Source: an uncultured Acetobacteraceae bacterium (GTDB lineage Bacteria > Pseudomonadota > Alphaproteobacteria > Acetobacterales > Acetobacteraceae). From it: a stretch of 6,947 nt of DNA. The first letter of the stretch is position 1. Every line of letters begins with the position of its first letter. A model generated the notes under the pieces. It saw only the letters and a list, made by a program, of their open reading frames with translations, had not been told where the DNA came from and did no database searches. Below are positions 1 to 5,870 of the stretch, in pieces. The position numbers and the translations under genes are program-made. Location of the stretch: assembly GCA_937930165.1 (NCBI GenBank), contig CALGVL010000209.1, positions 1-6,947 of the forward strand. The letters run 5' to 3'.

Positions 1-1
1 C

Positions 2-538
2 AACCGCTTCCCCAATGTGGACGTGATCCTTGGCCCGGAAATGAAATCGACCGGCGAGGTCATGGGCCTGGATGCCAGCTTCGAGCGCGCCTTCGCCAAG
101 TCCCAGCTCGGTGCCGGGGTGAAGCTGCCACTTTCCGGCACGGCCTTCATTTCGGTGAAGGATGGAGACAAGGCGGCGGCCGTGGTGCTGGCACGGCGGC
201 TGACGGAGATGGGCTTCTCCGTCCTGGCCACCCGCGGCACCGCCGCCCGCATTCGCGAGGCCGGCCTGCCCTGCCAGGTGGTGAACAAGGTGCTGGAAGG
301 CCGGCCGCATTGCGTGGATGCGATCAAGTCCGGCGACATACAACTGGTCATCAATACGACCGGCGGCGGCCAGTCGGTGGCGGACAGTTTCGACATCCGC
401 CGCTCCGCCCTGACCCATGGCGTGCCACACTTCACCACGGCGGCCGGCGCCCGGGCGGCGGTCCATGCCATCGCCGCCCTTCGGGCCGGGACCCTTGATG
501 TAGCGCCCCTCCAGTCCTATTTTGACCGTTCATTCTGA
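2..538 (+). CDS. carB: Carbamoyl-phosphate synthase large subunit, C-terminal part (5' end outside window)
   Basis: The large subunit of carbamoyl-phosphate synthase makes carbamoyl phosphate from bicarbonate, ATP and glutamine-derived ammonia for pyrimidine and arginine synthesis. The open frame enters from the left edge at base 2, so the gene is truncated by the window; 178 residues are visible. The first visible residues carry the end of the second ATP-grasp half (GPEMKSTGEVMG, about residues 11-22). After it comes the MGS-like allosteric domain (about residues 46-165), with FISVKDGDK, VNKVLEGRPHCVDAIKSG and the phosphate-binding segment LVINTTGGGQSVADSFDIRR. In the family this domain binds effectors such as UMP, IMP or ornithine. 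The frame ends with TGA at 536-538, a normal C-terminus with no sign of damage. A GC-rich hairpin follows and greA begins 112 bp later, an adjacency common in alphaproteobacteria. Confidence 0.97.
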   Translation, partial: NRFPNVDVILGPEMKSTGEVMGLDASFERAFAKSQLGAGVKLPLSGTAFISVKDGDKAAAVVLARRLTEMGFSVLATRGTAARIREAGLPCQVVNKVLEGRPHCVDAIKSGDIQLVINTTGGGQSVADSFDIRRSALTHGVPHFTTAAGARAAVHAIAALRAGTLDVAPLQSYFDRSF

Positions 539-543
539 TGCGA

Positions 544-588
544 GCGGGGGCCGCGGCCGGAAAATCCGTGCCCCCGCCGCTTCTGTTT
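544..588 (+). terminator. Possible intrinsic terminator after carB
   Basis: An 8-bp perfect inverted repeat, GCGGGGGC (544-551) with GCCCCCGC (570-577), starts 5 nt after the carB stop. The 18-nt loop contains a second small pairing (CGG 558-560 with CCG 566-568). The downstream tract is only moderately T-rich (TTCTGTTT, 581-588), so termination may be weak or partial and greA could still be read through from carB. Confidence 0.45.
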
Positions 589-630
589 ACCCCGCCATCA
601 TGGTCCGCAACACCGCCATTGGCGGGGTTG
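589..630 (+). promoter_or_regulatory. Structured greA leader with two competing hairpins
   Basis: Two stems share the same 3' arm. One pairs ACCCCGCCA (589-597) with TGGCGGGGT (620-628), 9 bp without mismatch. The other is a local hairpin in which CCGCC (613-617) pairs with GGCGG (621-625) around an ATT loop. It is extended by CAAC (608-611) with GTTG (627-630) across one A/G mismatch. They cannot form together. The region lies just upstream of the greA Shine-Dalgarno sequence. The pairings are directly visible; any regulatory role is inference. Confidence 0.35.
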
Positions 631-635
631 GGTCG

Positions 636-643
636 AAGGAAGG
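636..643 (+). promoter_or_regulatory. Ribosome binding site that sets the GTG start of greA
   Basis: AAGGAAGG lies 7 nt upstream of the GTG at 651. It supports this GTG over the in-frame ATG at 666 and over the far upstream open frame, which would add a non-conserved extension. Confidence 0.75.
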
Positions 644-650
644 GCTTGCC

Positions 651-1124
651 GTGCAGAAGTTCCCCATGACCGCCGAAGGTCTGGCGAAGCTGGAAGAGGA
701 GCTGAAGCAGCTTAAGACCGAGGAGCGTCCGGCAGTGATCCGGGCGATTGCCGAGGCCCGTGCCCATGGCGACCTTTCTGAGAATGCCGAGTACCATGCC
801 GCCCGCGAGCGCCAGTCCTTCATCGAAGGCCGTATCGCCGAGCTGGAGGCGATCATCCCGGCCGTCGAGGTGATCGATGTCTCAAAGCTCTCCGGCGACC
901 AGGTGAAATTCGGTGCCCGCGTCACGATCGTGGACGAGGAGACCGAGGAGGAGAAGACCTACCGCATCGTTGGCGCGCATGAGGCCGATATGAAGGTGGG
1001 GTCCATCTCCATCTCCTCCCCCCTCGCCAAGGCCTTGATCGGCCGTAAGGTAGGCGACAGCGTTGAGGTGCCGGCGCCGGGCGGCGCCCGCGCCTATGAG
1101 ATCACCGACGTCCAGTTCGGCTGA
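651..1124 (+). CDS. greA: Transcription elongation factor GreA
   Basis: GreA enters the secondary channel of backtracked RNA polymerase and stimulates cleavage of the nascent transcript, rescuing arrested complexes. From the GTG start the protein is 157 residues, the usual family length. Residues 1 to about 75 form the N-terminal coiled-coil finger. Its tip reads GDLSENAEYHAARE, which places Asp41 and Glu44 exactly where the family keeps its two acidic catalytic residues. Residues of about 80-157 are the FKBP-like domain, including the conserved SISSPLAKALIGRKVGDSVEVPAPGG. The start is set by the AAGGAAGG site; the open frame continues further upstream but without family-like sequence. The threonine ammonia-lyase gene starts only 15 nt after the stop, so the two are probably co-transcribed. 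Nothing in it looks abnormal. Confidence 0.97.
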   Translation: MQKFPMTAEGLAKLEEELKQLKTEERPAVIRAIAEARAHGDLSENAEYHAARERQSFIEGRIAELEAIIPAVEVIDVSKLSGDQVKFGARVTIVDEETEEEKTYRIVGAHEADMKVGSISISSPLAKALIGRKVGDSVEVPAPGGARAYEITDVQFG

Positions 1125-1139
1125 AGGCAGCCCCAGCTC

Positions 1140-2405
1140 ATGACCAGCCTCGCCAGAGGCACGGCGGCGCCTGCCGCCGTGCCGGCCGTCAGCCTCACCG
1201 ATGTGCAGGCGGCCGCCACCCGCATTCGCGGTGCGGTCCTGCGCACCCCCACCATTCCCTCCGATGCGATTTCCCGTGTGGCGGGCTGCCGGCTCTTCCT
1301 CAAGCTCGACAACCTGCAGCCTACCGGGGCCTTCAAGGAACGCGGCGCGGCCAACCGCATCGCCCTGCTGACGCCGCGGGAGCGAGAGGCCGGCGTCATC
1401 GCCATGTCCGCCGGCAACCATGCCCAGGCGGTGGCGCGGCATGCGGCGCTGGCCGGCATCGCCGCCACCATCGTCATGCCGAAATTCACCCCGGCGACCA
1501 AGGTAGTCCGCACCGAAGGCTGGGGCGCCCGCGTGGTCCTGCATGGGGAAACCCTGGCCGAGGCCGCCGCCCATGCGCATGAGCTGGCGTTGCGCGAAGG
1601 CCTGACCTTCATCCATCCCTATGACGATCCCGGCATCATCGCCGGCCAGGGGACGCTCGCGCTGGAGATGCTGGAGGACGCGCCTGCCATCGAGGCGCTG
1701 GTCTTCCCCGTGGGCGGCGGCGGCATGCTGGCCGGCTGCGCCGCCGCGGCACGCGGGCTGCGCCCCGGCATCCCGATCTTCGGCGTGGAGGTGGAGGGCT
1801 ATCCGGCCATGGCGCAGCGCCTGGCAGGCGCCCCGGTCGCGGTCGGCGGCCCCACCATCGCCGAGGGCATCGCGGTGCGCGACATCGGCGAAATGCCGCT
1901 CGCGATGGTTCGCCGCTTCGGCATCGAGGTGCTGGTGGTGCCGGAGCGCGCCGTGGAGCATGCCATCGCCCTGCTGGCGGAAGGCGCCAAGGTGGTGGCG
2001 GAAGGCGCCGGCGCCGCCGGGCTGGCGGCAATCCTCGCCTTCCCCGAGCGCTTCGCCGGCCTGACGGTGGGCACCGTGGTGTGCGGTGGCAATATCGATG
2101 CTCGCATCCTGGCCAATGTCCTGCTGCGCAACCTGCTGCGGGACGGCCGTATCCTGCGCCTCAGCATGGACATCCCGGACCGCCCCGGCGTGCTGGCCGA
2201 CATCGCCGCTCGCGTCGCCGCGGCCGGCGGCAATGTCATCGAGGTCACGCACCAGCGCCTCTTCGCCGCCCCTTCCGTGCAGAGCGCGGAACTGGAGCTG
2301 ATGATCGAGGTGCGCGACAACGCCCAGGGCGACGCCATCGTGGCGGCGCTGGAGGCGGCGCAATATGTGGTGCGGCGGGGCTGCACTGCGCCCGGCCGGT
2401 CCTGA
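1140..2405 (+). CDS. ilvA: Threonine ammonia-lyase (threonine dehydratase), PLP-dependent, with C-terminal ACT domain
   Basis: This enzyme deaminates L-threonine to 2-oxobutanoate and ammonia, the entry step to isoleucine or, in catabolic forms, threonine breakdown. The protein has 421 residues. The fold-type II PLP domain spans about 15-330: PTGAFKERGA with the predicted Schiff-base Lys66, SAGNHAQ (90-96), the phosphate-binding glycine loop VGGGGMLAG (191-199) and VVCGGNID (313-320). Residues of about 338-415 form one ACT-like domain (LSMDIPDRPGVLADIAARVA). A single short ACT domain and this length resemble the ~400-residue form rather than the ~510-residue E. coli IlvA, so biosynthetic versus catabolic use is undecided. 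A tdcB-like role is the alternative. The ATG follows AAGG (1124-1127) at a rather long 12-nt spacing. The gene faces the methyltransferase gene tail to tail, 30 bp away. Confidence 0.93.
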   Translation: MTSLARGTAAPAAVPAVSLTDVQAAATRIRGAVLRTPTIPSDAISRVAGCRLFLKLDNLQPTGAFKERGAANRIALLTPREREAGVIAMSAGNHAQAVARHAALAGIAATIVMPKFTPATKVVRTEGWGARVVLHGETLAEAAAHAHELALREGLTFIHPYDDPGIIAGQGTLALEMLEDAPAIEALVFPVGGGGMLAGCAAAARGLRPGIPIFGVEVEGYPAMAQRLAGAPVAVGGPTIAEGIAVRDIGEMPLAMVRRFGIEVLVVPERAVEHAIALLAEGAKVVAEGAGAAGLAAILAFPERFAGLTVGTVVCGGNIDARILANVLLRNLLRDGRILRLSMDIPDRPGVLADIAARVAAAGGNVIEVTHQRLFAAPSVQSAELELMIEVRDNAQGDAIVAALEAAQYVVRRGCTAPGRS

Positions 2406-2417
2406 GTCCGGACCGGC
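2395..2417. terminator. Hairpin over the threonine ammonia-lyase stop codon
   Basis: GCCGGTCC (2395-2402) pairs perfectly with GGACCGGC (2410-2417) around a 7-nt loop that contains the TGA stop. It occupies the 30-bp gap between convergent genes, where a shared two-way terminator would be expected. No T-run follows on either strand, so it is not a canonical intrinsic terminator; it may block read-through or protect the 3' end. Confidence 0.35.
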
Positions 2418-2435
2418 AAGGCAGGGCGCGCCGCG

Positions 2436-3104
2436 TCAGGCCTTTGCCAGCAGGGACAGGCAGTCAAGCTGTGGCATGCCGCCCCAGTCGATGACCCATT
2501 GGCGGAGCACCGTCAGCCCCTCCTTATGGGCATAGTGCCGCATCAGTGCCTTCGACATGAAGGCGCGGCAGTGCGGCGCGGTCCGCCAGTCATCCCCGTC
2601 CTGGTAGTTGGAATGGTGCAGGAAGGCGCGGCCGCCAGGCACCAGCACGCGCCGTGCCTCTGCCAGATAGGCGCGCACCACGTCGCTGTCGAAATGCACC
2701 ATGGCATCGAAGCAGTAGAGTAGCGTGACCGTGCCGGACTGCACGTCCCGCAGGTCGTAGCCGTTGTTGACCAGATAGGTGATGCGCGGGTCGGCGCCGA
2801 AGCGCTTGCGGCAGATCTCGATATTGGCGGGCTGGATGTCCACCAGGATCAGCCGCTGTGCCAGCGGCAGCAGCATGGTGGCATTGCGCCCGTGGCCGGT
2901 GGCAAGGTCCAGCACGCAGGTGAAGTCGCTGCCGCGGATGAAGGGCTCGATCATTTCGACCCAGATCTGCTGCATCACCGGCTCGGCAGCGGCGAAATAG
3001 GGGTTCTCCGGGGTCCAGGGGTCGCCGGAATAGCGGGCGGCGGCATCCAGCGCGGCCTCGCCGACCAGGGCGGGTATCGGATGGTTGCTCGGCGCTTCGG
3101 CCAT
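2436..3104 (-). CDS. Class I SAM-dependent methyltransferase, substrate unknown
   Basis: A 222-residue protein with a Rossmann-type methyltransferase domain. Visible marks are motif I VLDLATGHGRNA (64-75), the acidic residue after strand 2 in LILVDIQ (Asp89, expected to hold the SAM ribose), CFDAMVHF (131-138) and the post-motif RRVLVPGGRAFLHHSNY (151-167). There is no signal peptide or membrane segment, so it should be cytoplasmic. The substrate cannot be told; the fold is shared by small-molecule, lipid and protein methyltransferases. I chose the ATG at 3104 because GGGA lies 5 nt upstream. Starts at 3125 (ATG) or 3128 (TTG) would add 7 or 8 residues but lack a visible ribosome site. It lies downstream of the Lrp-type regulator on the same strand, with 81 bp between them, and is convergent with the threonine ammonia-lyase gene. 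Confidence 0.85.
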   Translation of the reverse strand: MAEAPSNHPIPALVGEAALDAAARYSGDPWTPENPYFAAAEPVMQQIWVEMIEPFIRGSDFTCVLDLATGHGRNATMLLPLAQRLILVDIQPANIEICRKRFGADPRITYLVNNGYDLRDVQSGTVTLLYCFDAMVHFDSDVVRAYLAEARRVLVPGGRAFLHHSNYQDGDDWRTAPHCRAFMSKALMRHYAHKEGLTVLRQWVIDWGGMPQLDCLSLLAKA

Positions 3105-3185
3105 GACGATCCCATGCTGCGGCATCAAGCAGCGGATAGCATGCCGGCGCGCCGCCGCACCATGCCCGCCGGTGCTCGGACGGGA

Positions 3186-3692
3186 TCAGCCGCCCATTAC
3201 TGGCACCCCGGCCTCGTCCTTCGCGGTGCGGATGGTCTGCAGGGTCTGCACCCGCGCCACCGGCTCCAGCGCGGTCAGGCGGGAGGTCAGGGCATTCTCA
3301 TGCGCCGTGTCGCGCGCCACCAGCCGCAGCAGGAAGTCGCCGCCACCGCGGATCATGTGGCATTCCCGCACCTCCGGCCATTCCAGCACGGTGGACTCGA
3401 AGGCGGAGAGCACCGCCTCCTTCTGGCTCTCCAGCCCGACCAGGGCGAAGAAGGTGATCTGGTAGCCCAGCGACACCGGGTCCAGATCGGCATGGTAGCC
3501 GCGGATGATGCGCTCATCCTCCAGCCGACGGACGCGGCGGAGGCAGGGTGGCGCGGAGAGGCCCACCCGGCGGGCCAGTTCCACATTGGTCATCCTGCCG
3601 TCCCGTTGCAGCTCCGCCAGGATCTGGAGGTCGACGTCGTCCAGGGAGAGGGCGTTTCCGGTCGGCATGATCCCGTGTTTCATTGCGGTCAT
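3186..3692 (-). CDS. Lrp/AsnC-family transcriptional regulator
   Basis: Feast/famine regulators of this family bind DNA as dimers or octamers and sense amino acids. The 168-residue product has the N-terminal winged helix-turn-helix at about 16-65 (LDDVDLQILAELQRDGRMTNVELARRVGLSAPPCLRRVRRLEDERII). The C-terminal RAM/AsnC ligand domain lies at about 75-155, with the conserved GGGDFLLRLVARD (116-128). The ATG at 3692 has GGAG 4 nt upstream. In-frame ATGs at 3683 and 3668 are alternatives, and a start at 3668 would give a more typical short N-terminus. It is divergent from trxB and heads a likely two-gene transcript with the methyltransferase. A perfect dyad overlapping its predicted -10 suggests autoregulation. 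The nearby threonine ammonia-lyase is a plausible target by analogy with Lrp/AsnC control of amino acid genes, but no direct evidence is seen. Confidence 0.93.
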   Translation of the reverse strand: MTAMKHGIMPTGNALSLDDVDLQILAELQRDGRMTNVELARRVGLSAPPCLRRVRRLEDERIIRGYHADLDPVSLGYQITFFALVGLESQKEAVLSAFESTVLEWPEVRECHMIRGGGDFLLRLVARDTAHENALTSRLTALEPVARVQTLQTIRTAKDEAGVPVMGG

Positions 3693-3704
3693 CTGACTCC
3701 GGGC

Positions 3705-3717
3705 GCAATATCATTGC
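3705..3717. promoter_or_regulatory. Candidate operator, dyad GCAAT-N3-ATTGC
   Basis: GCAAT (3705-3709) and ATTGC (3713-3717) form a perfect inverted repeat around ATC, with flanking CGGG (3700-3703) and CCCG (3717-3720) adding partial outer symmetry. It is AT-rich in a GC-rich region, lies 13 bp upstream of the regulator's first codon and overlaps the predicted -10. Lrp-family proteins often bind AT-rich dyads at their own promoters; binding here is inferred. Confidence 0.4.
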
Positions 3718-3735
3718 CCGGCGCCACGGCTGCAA
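3707..3735 (-). promoter_or_regulatory. Candidate sigma-70-type promoter of the Lrp-type regulator
   Basis: On the minus strand TTGCAG (complement of 3730-3735) is followed after exactly 17 nt by GATATT (complement of 3707-3712). The predicted transcript would begin near 3700, giving a very short leader if translation starts at 3692. A downstream ATG, at 3683 or 3668, would then be favoured. Both boxes are imperfect matches. Confidence 0.35.
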
Positions 3736-3744
3736 GGCTCCCGC

Positions 3745-3772
3745 TTGCGGTTCTTCACCGCCCCACAAATAT
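3745..3772 (+). promoter_or_regulatory. Weak candidate promoter of trxB
   Basis: TTGCGG (3745-3750), a 16-nt spacer and AAATAT (3767-3772) precede the trxB start by 33 nt. This is the only AT-rich spot on the trxB side of the divergent region. Both boxes are imperfect, so an alternative sigma factor or a different start site is possible. Confidence 0.25.
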
Positions 3773-3805
3773 GCAGCATCCGTTCATTCCGCCGGGAATC
3801 GACCA

Positions 3806-4783
3806 GTGCCCGACACGCATTCGACGCGCCTCCTCATCCTCGGTGCCGGCCCCGCCGGCTACACCGCCGCGATCTATGCCGCGCGGGCCGGGCTGAAGCC
3901 CCTGGTGGTGGCCGGGCTGCAGCCCGGCGGACAGCTCACCATCACCACGGATGTCGAGAATTATCCGGGCTTCGCCGAGCCGATCCAGGGCCCGTGGCTG
4001 ATGGACCAGTTCAAGGCCCAGGCCGAGCATGTGGGCGCCACTATCGTGCAGGACGTGATCACGCAGGTGGATCTCTCCGCCCGCCCCTTCCGGGCCGTGG
4101 GCGACTCGGGCGACACCTATCTGGGCGAGGCACTGGTTATAGCCACCGGCGCCCAGGCGCGCTGGCTCGGCATCCCGGGGGAGAAGGAGCTGTCCGGCTT
4201 CGGCGTCTCCGCCTGTGCCACCTGCGACGGCTTCTTCTTCCGCGGCAAGGAAGTCGCGGTGATCGGCGGCGGCAACACCGCGGTGGAGGAGGCGCTCTAC
4301 CTCTCGAACCTGGCGAAGCAAGTCACCCTGATCCATCGCCGTGACAGCCTGCGGGCGGAGCGCATCCTGCAGCAGCGCCTCCTCGCCGCGAAGAACATCG
4401 CGGTGATCTGGGACAGCGTCGCGGAGGAGGTGCTGGGGACGGAGGGCAAGCTCCGCGCCGTCCGCGCCCTGGCGATCCGCAACGTCAAGACGGGCGAGCG
4501 CCGGGAATTGCCGGTGGACGGCGTCTTCGTCGCCATCGGCCACGACCCGGCGACGGCGCTGTTCAAGGGCCAGATCGAGATGGATGCGGAGGGCTACATC
4601 CTGACCACCCCCGGCAGCACCCGCACCAGCGTCCCGGGCGTCTTCGCCGCCGGCGACGTGCAGGACAGGATCTTCCGCCAGGCCGTCACCGCCGCCGGCA
4701 CCGGCTGCATGGCGGCGCTGGAGGCGGAGAAATGGCTTGCCCACATGCCGGCGGAGGCCCCCGCCGTCGAAGCCTGGACCTGA
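3806..4783 (+). CDS. trxB: Thioredoxin-disulfide reductase
   Basis: This FAD enzyme uses NADPH to reduce oxidised thioredoxin, feeding cytoplasmic disulfide reduction. The 325-residue product matches the low-molecular-weight bacterial type. In order: FAD-binding GAGPAGYTAAIYAARAG (13-29), GGQLTITTDVENYPGF (41-56), the redox-active CATC (Cys137, Cys140) followed by DG, the NADPH-binding GGGNTAVEEA (154-163) with HRRD (177-180), and the second FAD segment GVFAAGDVQDRIFRQAVTAAGTGCMAA near the C-terminus. HRRD keeps the arginines expected for NADPH preference. The start is GTG, with GGGA (3794-3797) 8 nt upstream. The open frame extends back to 3683, but that stretch is the divergent promoter region and shows no family sequence. 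The stop TGA is followed immediately by the ATG of the LysR-type gene, so the two should be translationally coupled. Confidence 0.96.
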   Translation: MPDTHSTRLLILGAGPAGYTAAIYAARAGLKPLVVAGLQPGGQLTITTDVENYPGFAEPIQGPWLMDQFKAQAEHVGATIVQDVITQVDLSARPFRAVGDSGDTYLGEALVIATGAQARWLGIPGEKELSGFGVSACATCDGFFFRGKEVAVIGGGNTAVEEALYLSNLAKQVTLIHRRDSLRAERILQQRLLAAKNIAVIWDSVAEEVLGTEGKLRAVRALAIRNVKTGERRELPVDGVFVAIGHDPATALFKGQIEMDAEGYILTTPGSTRTSVPGVFAAGDVQDRIFRQAVTAAGTGCMAALEAEKWLAHMPAEAPAVEAWT

Positions 4784-5683
4784 ATGGCGATGCCGCTCGA
4801 CTGGGACAAGCTCCGCGTCTTCCACGCGGTCGCCGAGGCCGGCAGCTTCACCCATGCCGGCGAGGTGCTGAACCTCAGCCAGTCCGCCGTCTCCCGGCAG
4901 ATCCAGGCGCTGGAGGAATCGCTGCAGGTGCCGCTGTTCCACCGGCACGCCCGCGGCCTGATCCTGACCGAGCCGGGGGAGACGCTGAACCGCACGGTCC
5001 GCGAGGTCTTCGCCAAGCTGGCCATGACCGAGGCCCTGCTGACCGAGAGCCGGGAACGCCCGGCCGGGCGGCTCAAGATCACCAGCACCAACGGTTTCGG
5101 CAGCACCTGGCTGGCACCGAGATTGGGCCGCTTCCTGGAGCTCTACCCGGAGGTCAGCGTGACCCTGCTGCTGGACGATTCCGAGCTGGACCTGGCAATG
5201 CGGGAGGCGGATGTCGCGATTCGCATGCATCCACCTCGGCAGCCGGACCTGATCCAGCGGCATCTGGCGACCTTCAGCTGGCGGGTCTGCGGCGCGCCCT
5301 CCTATCTCAAGACGCACGGCATCCCGCAGCGGCCGGAGGATCTGGACGCGCACCGGATCATCTGCTGGGGCGAGCACCGGCCGCCGATCGACGAGGTCAA
5401 TTGGCTGGCCGAAGCCGGACGCCGCCCTGGCACGCCACGCCGCGCCGCGGTGGAGGTGAACAGCCTGACCGGCATGCTGCGGGCGGTGCAGAGCGGGCTG
5501 GGCCTCGCCGCCCTGCCCGACTACATGGGATCGGAGCTGGACGGGCTGGTGCAGGTGCTGCCGGAGCTGCAGGCGCCGCCGCTCAACGCCTATTTCGTCT
5601 ATCCGGAGGAGATGCGCCATTCCAAGCGGGTGGCGGTGTTCCGCGACTTCCTGGTAGCGGAGCTGGCCTCCTCGGCGGCGTGA
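4784..5683 (+). CDS. LysR-family transcriptional regulator
   Basis: A 299-residue LysR-type protein, the usual length. The N-terminal winged helix-turn-helix covers about 7-66, with AVAEAGSFTHAGEVLNLSQSAVSRQIQALEESL and LFHRHARGLILTEPGE, followed by the linker helix (about 67-95). The substrate-binding domain begins at about 96 (GRLKITSTNGFGSTWLAPRLGRFLELYPEV) and ends near 295. LDLAMREADVAIRM (136-148) is the typical hinge-strand motif. The inducer cannot be read from the sequence. The start abuts the trxB stop with no intervening base. No good Shine-Dalgarno site is visible, which argues for coupling to trxB translation; a second ATG lies at 4790. Being downstream and co-directional with trxB, not divergent from a target, is less typical for LysR genes. 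Control of trxB or redox genes is a guess from position. Confidence 0.94.
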   Translation: MAMPLDWDKLRVFHAVAEAGSFTHAGEVLNLSQSAVSRQIQALEESLQVPLFHRHARGLILTEPGETLNRTVREVFAKLAMTEALLTESRERPAGRLKITSTNGFGSTWLAPRLGRFLELYPEVSVTLLLDDSELDLAMREADVAIRMHPPRQPDLIQRHLATFSWRVCGAPSYLKTHGIPQRPEDLDAHRIICWGEHRPPIDEVNWLAEAGRRPGTPRRAAVEVNSLTGMLRAVQSGLGLAALPDYMGSELDGLVQVLPELQAPPLNAYFVYPEEMRHSKRVAVFRDFLVAELASSAA

Positions 5684-5684
5684 C

Positions 5685-5699
5685 ATGCGCAAAACGCAT
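5685..5699. promoter_or_regulatory. Inverted repeat ATGCG-N5-CGCAT just after the lysR stop
   Basis: ATGCG (5685-5689) and CGCAT (5695-5699) flank CAAAA, 1 nt past the TGA. It could be a small RNA hairpin at the 3' end or a protein-binding dyad. There is no T-run, so it does not terminate transcription by itself. Confidence 0.3.
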
Positions 5700-5745
5700 A
5701 GCCGATGCCTGCTTTCACCACACCCGGCGCGGCAATGTTGCGGTT

Positions 5746-5816
5746 AGGCTTCAGGCAGTCCGACGGATTTGGTCGGACGGGGTCTTCGGACCCTTCGTCT
5801 CCCAGACGTGAAGCCT
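5746..5816 (+). ncRNA. Candidate structured RNA: cloverleaf-like four-way junction
   Basis: A 71-nt region folds by eye into four perfect stems. The closing stem AGGCTTC (5746-5752) pairs with GAAGCCT (5810-5816), 7 bp. Arm 1 is GTCCGAC (5758-5764) with GTCGGAC (5772-5778), with a 7-nt loop. Arm 2 is GGGTC (5780-5784) with GACCC (5789-5793), closed by a C(UUCG)G tetraloop. Arm 3 is CGTCT (5796-5800) with AGACG (5804-5808), with a CCC loop. A strong terminator follows 13 nt later. It is not a tRNA: it has no T-loop consensus, wrong arm sizes and no CCA. CCTCC (5814-5818) matches the anti-Shine-Dalgarno core. I see no convincing promoter, so it may be processed from the 3' UTR of trxB-lysR. Function is unknown; the pairing is direct observation and the RNA gene is inference. 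Confidence 0.45.
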
Positions 5817-5829
5817 CCCTGTTTACTTT

Positions 5830-5863
5830 GCCGCTAATCCAATGGGTTAGCGGCTTTCTTTTT
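5830..5863 (+). terminator. Strong intrinsic terminator
   Basis: GCCGCTAATCC (5830-5840) pairs with GGGTTAGCGGC (5844-5854), 11 bp with a single G-U wobble and a 3-nt AAT loop. The T-tract TTTCTTTTT follows (5855-5863). The T-run is only on the plus-strand side, so it ends plus-strand transcripts: the trxB-lysR message and any RNA made from 5746 onward. Confidence 0.88.
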
Positions 5864-5870
5864 GCCTTTT

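Noticed and set aside
882..2363. 493-codon minus-strand open frame antisense to the threonine ammonia-lyase gene
   Set aside because: It has the same cause: a GC-rich shadow frame. The plus-strand gene has every PLP and ACT motif in place.
3755..5692. Very long open frame (645 codons) on the minus strand, antisense to trxB and lysR
   Set aside because: It mirrors two well-identified genes in GC-rich DNA where stop codons are rare. Its translation is repetitive in Gly, Arg, His and Gln, with no family motif.
5746..5816. The cloverleaf read as a tRNA or tRNA remnant
   Set aside because: It has no GGTTCGA-type T arm, the first arm is 7 bp where a D arm should be, the last loop is 3 nt and there is no CCA end.
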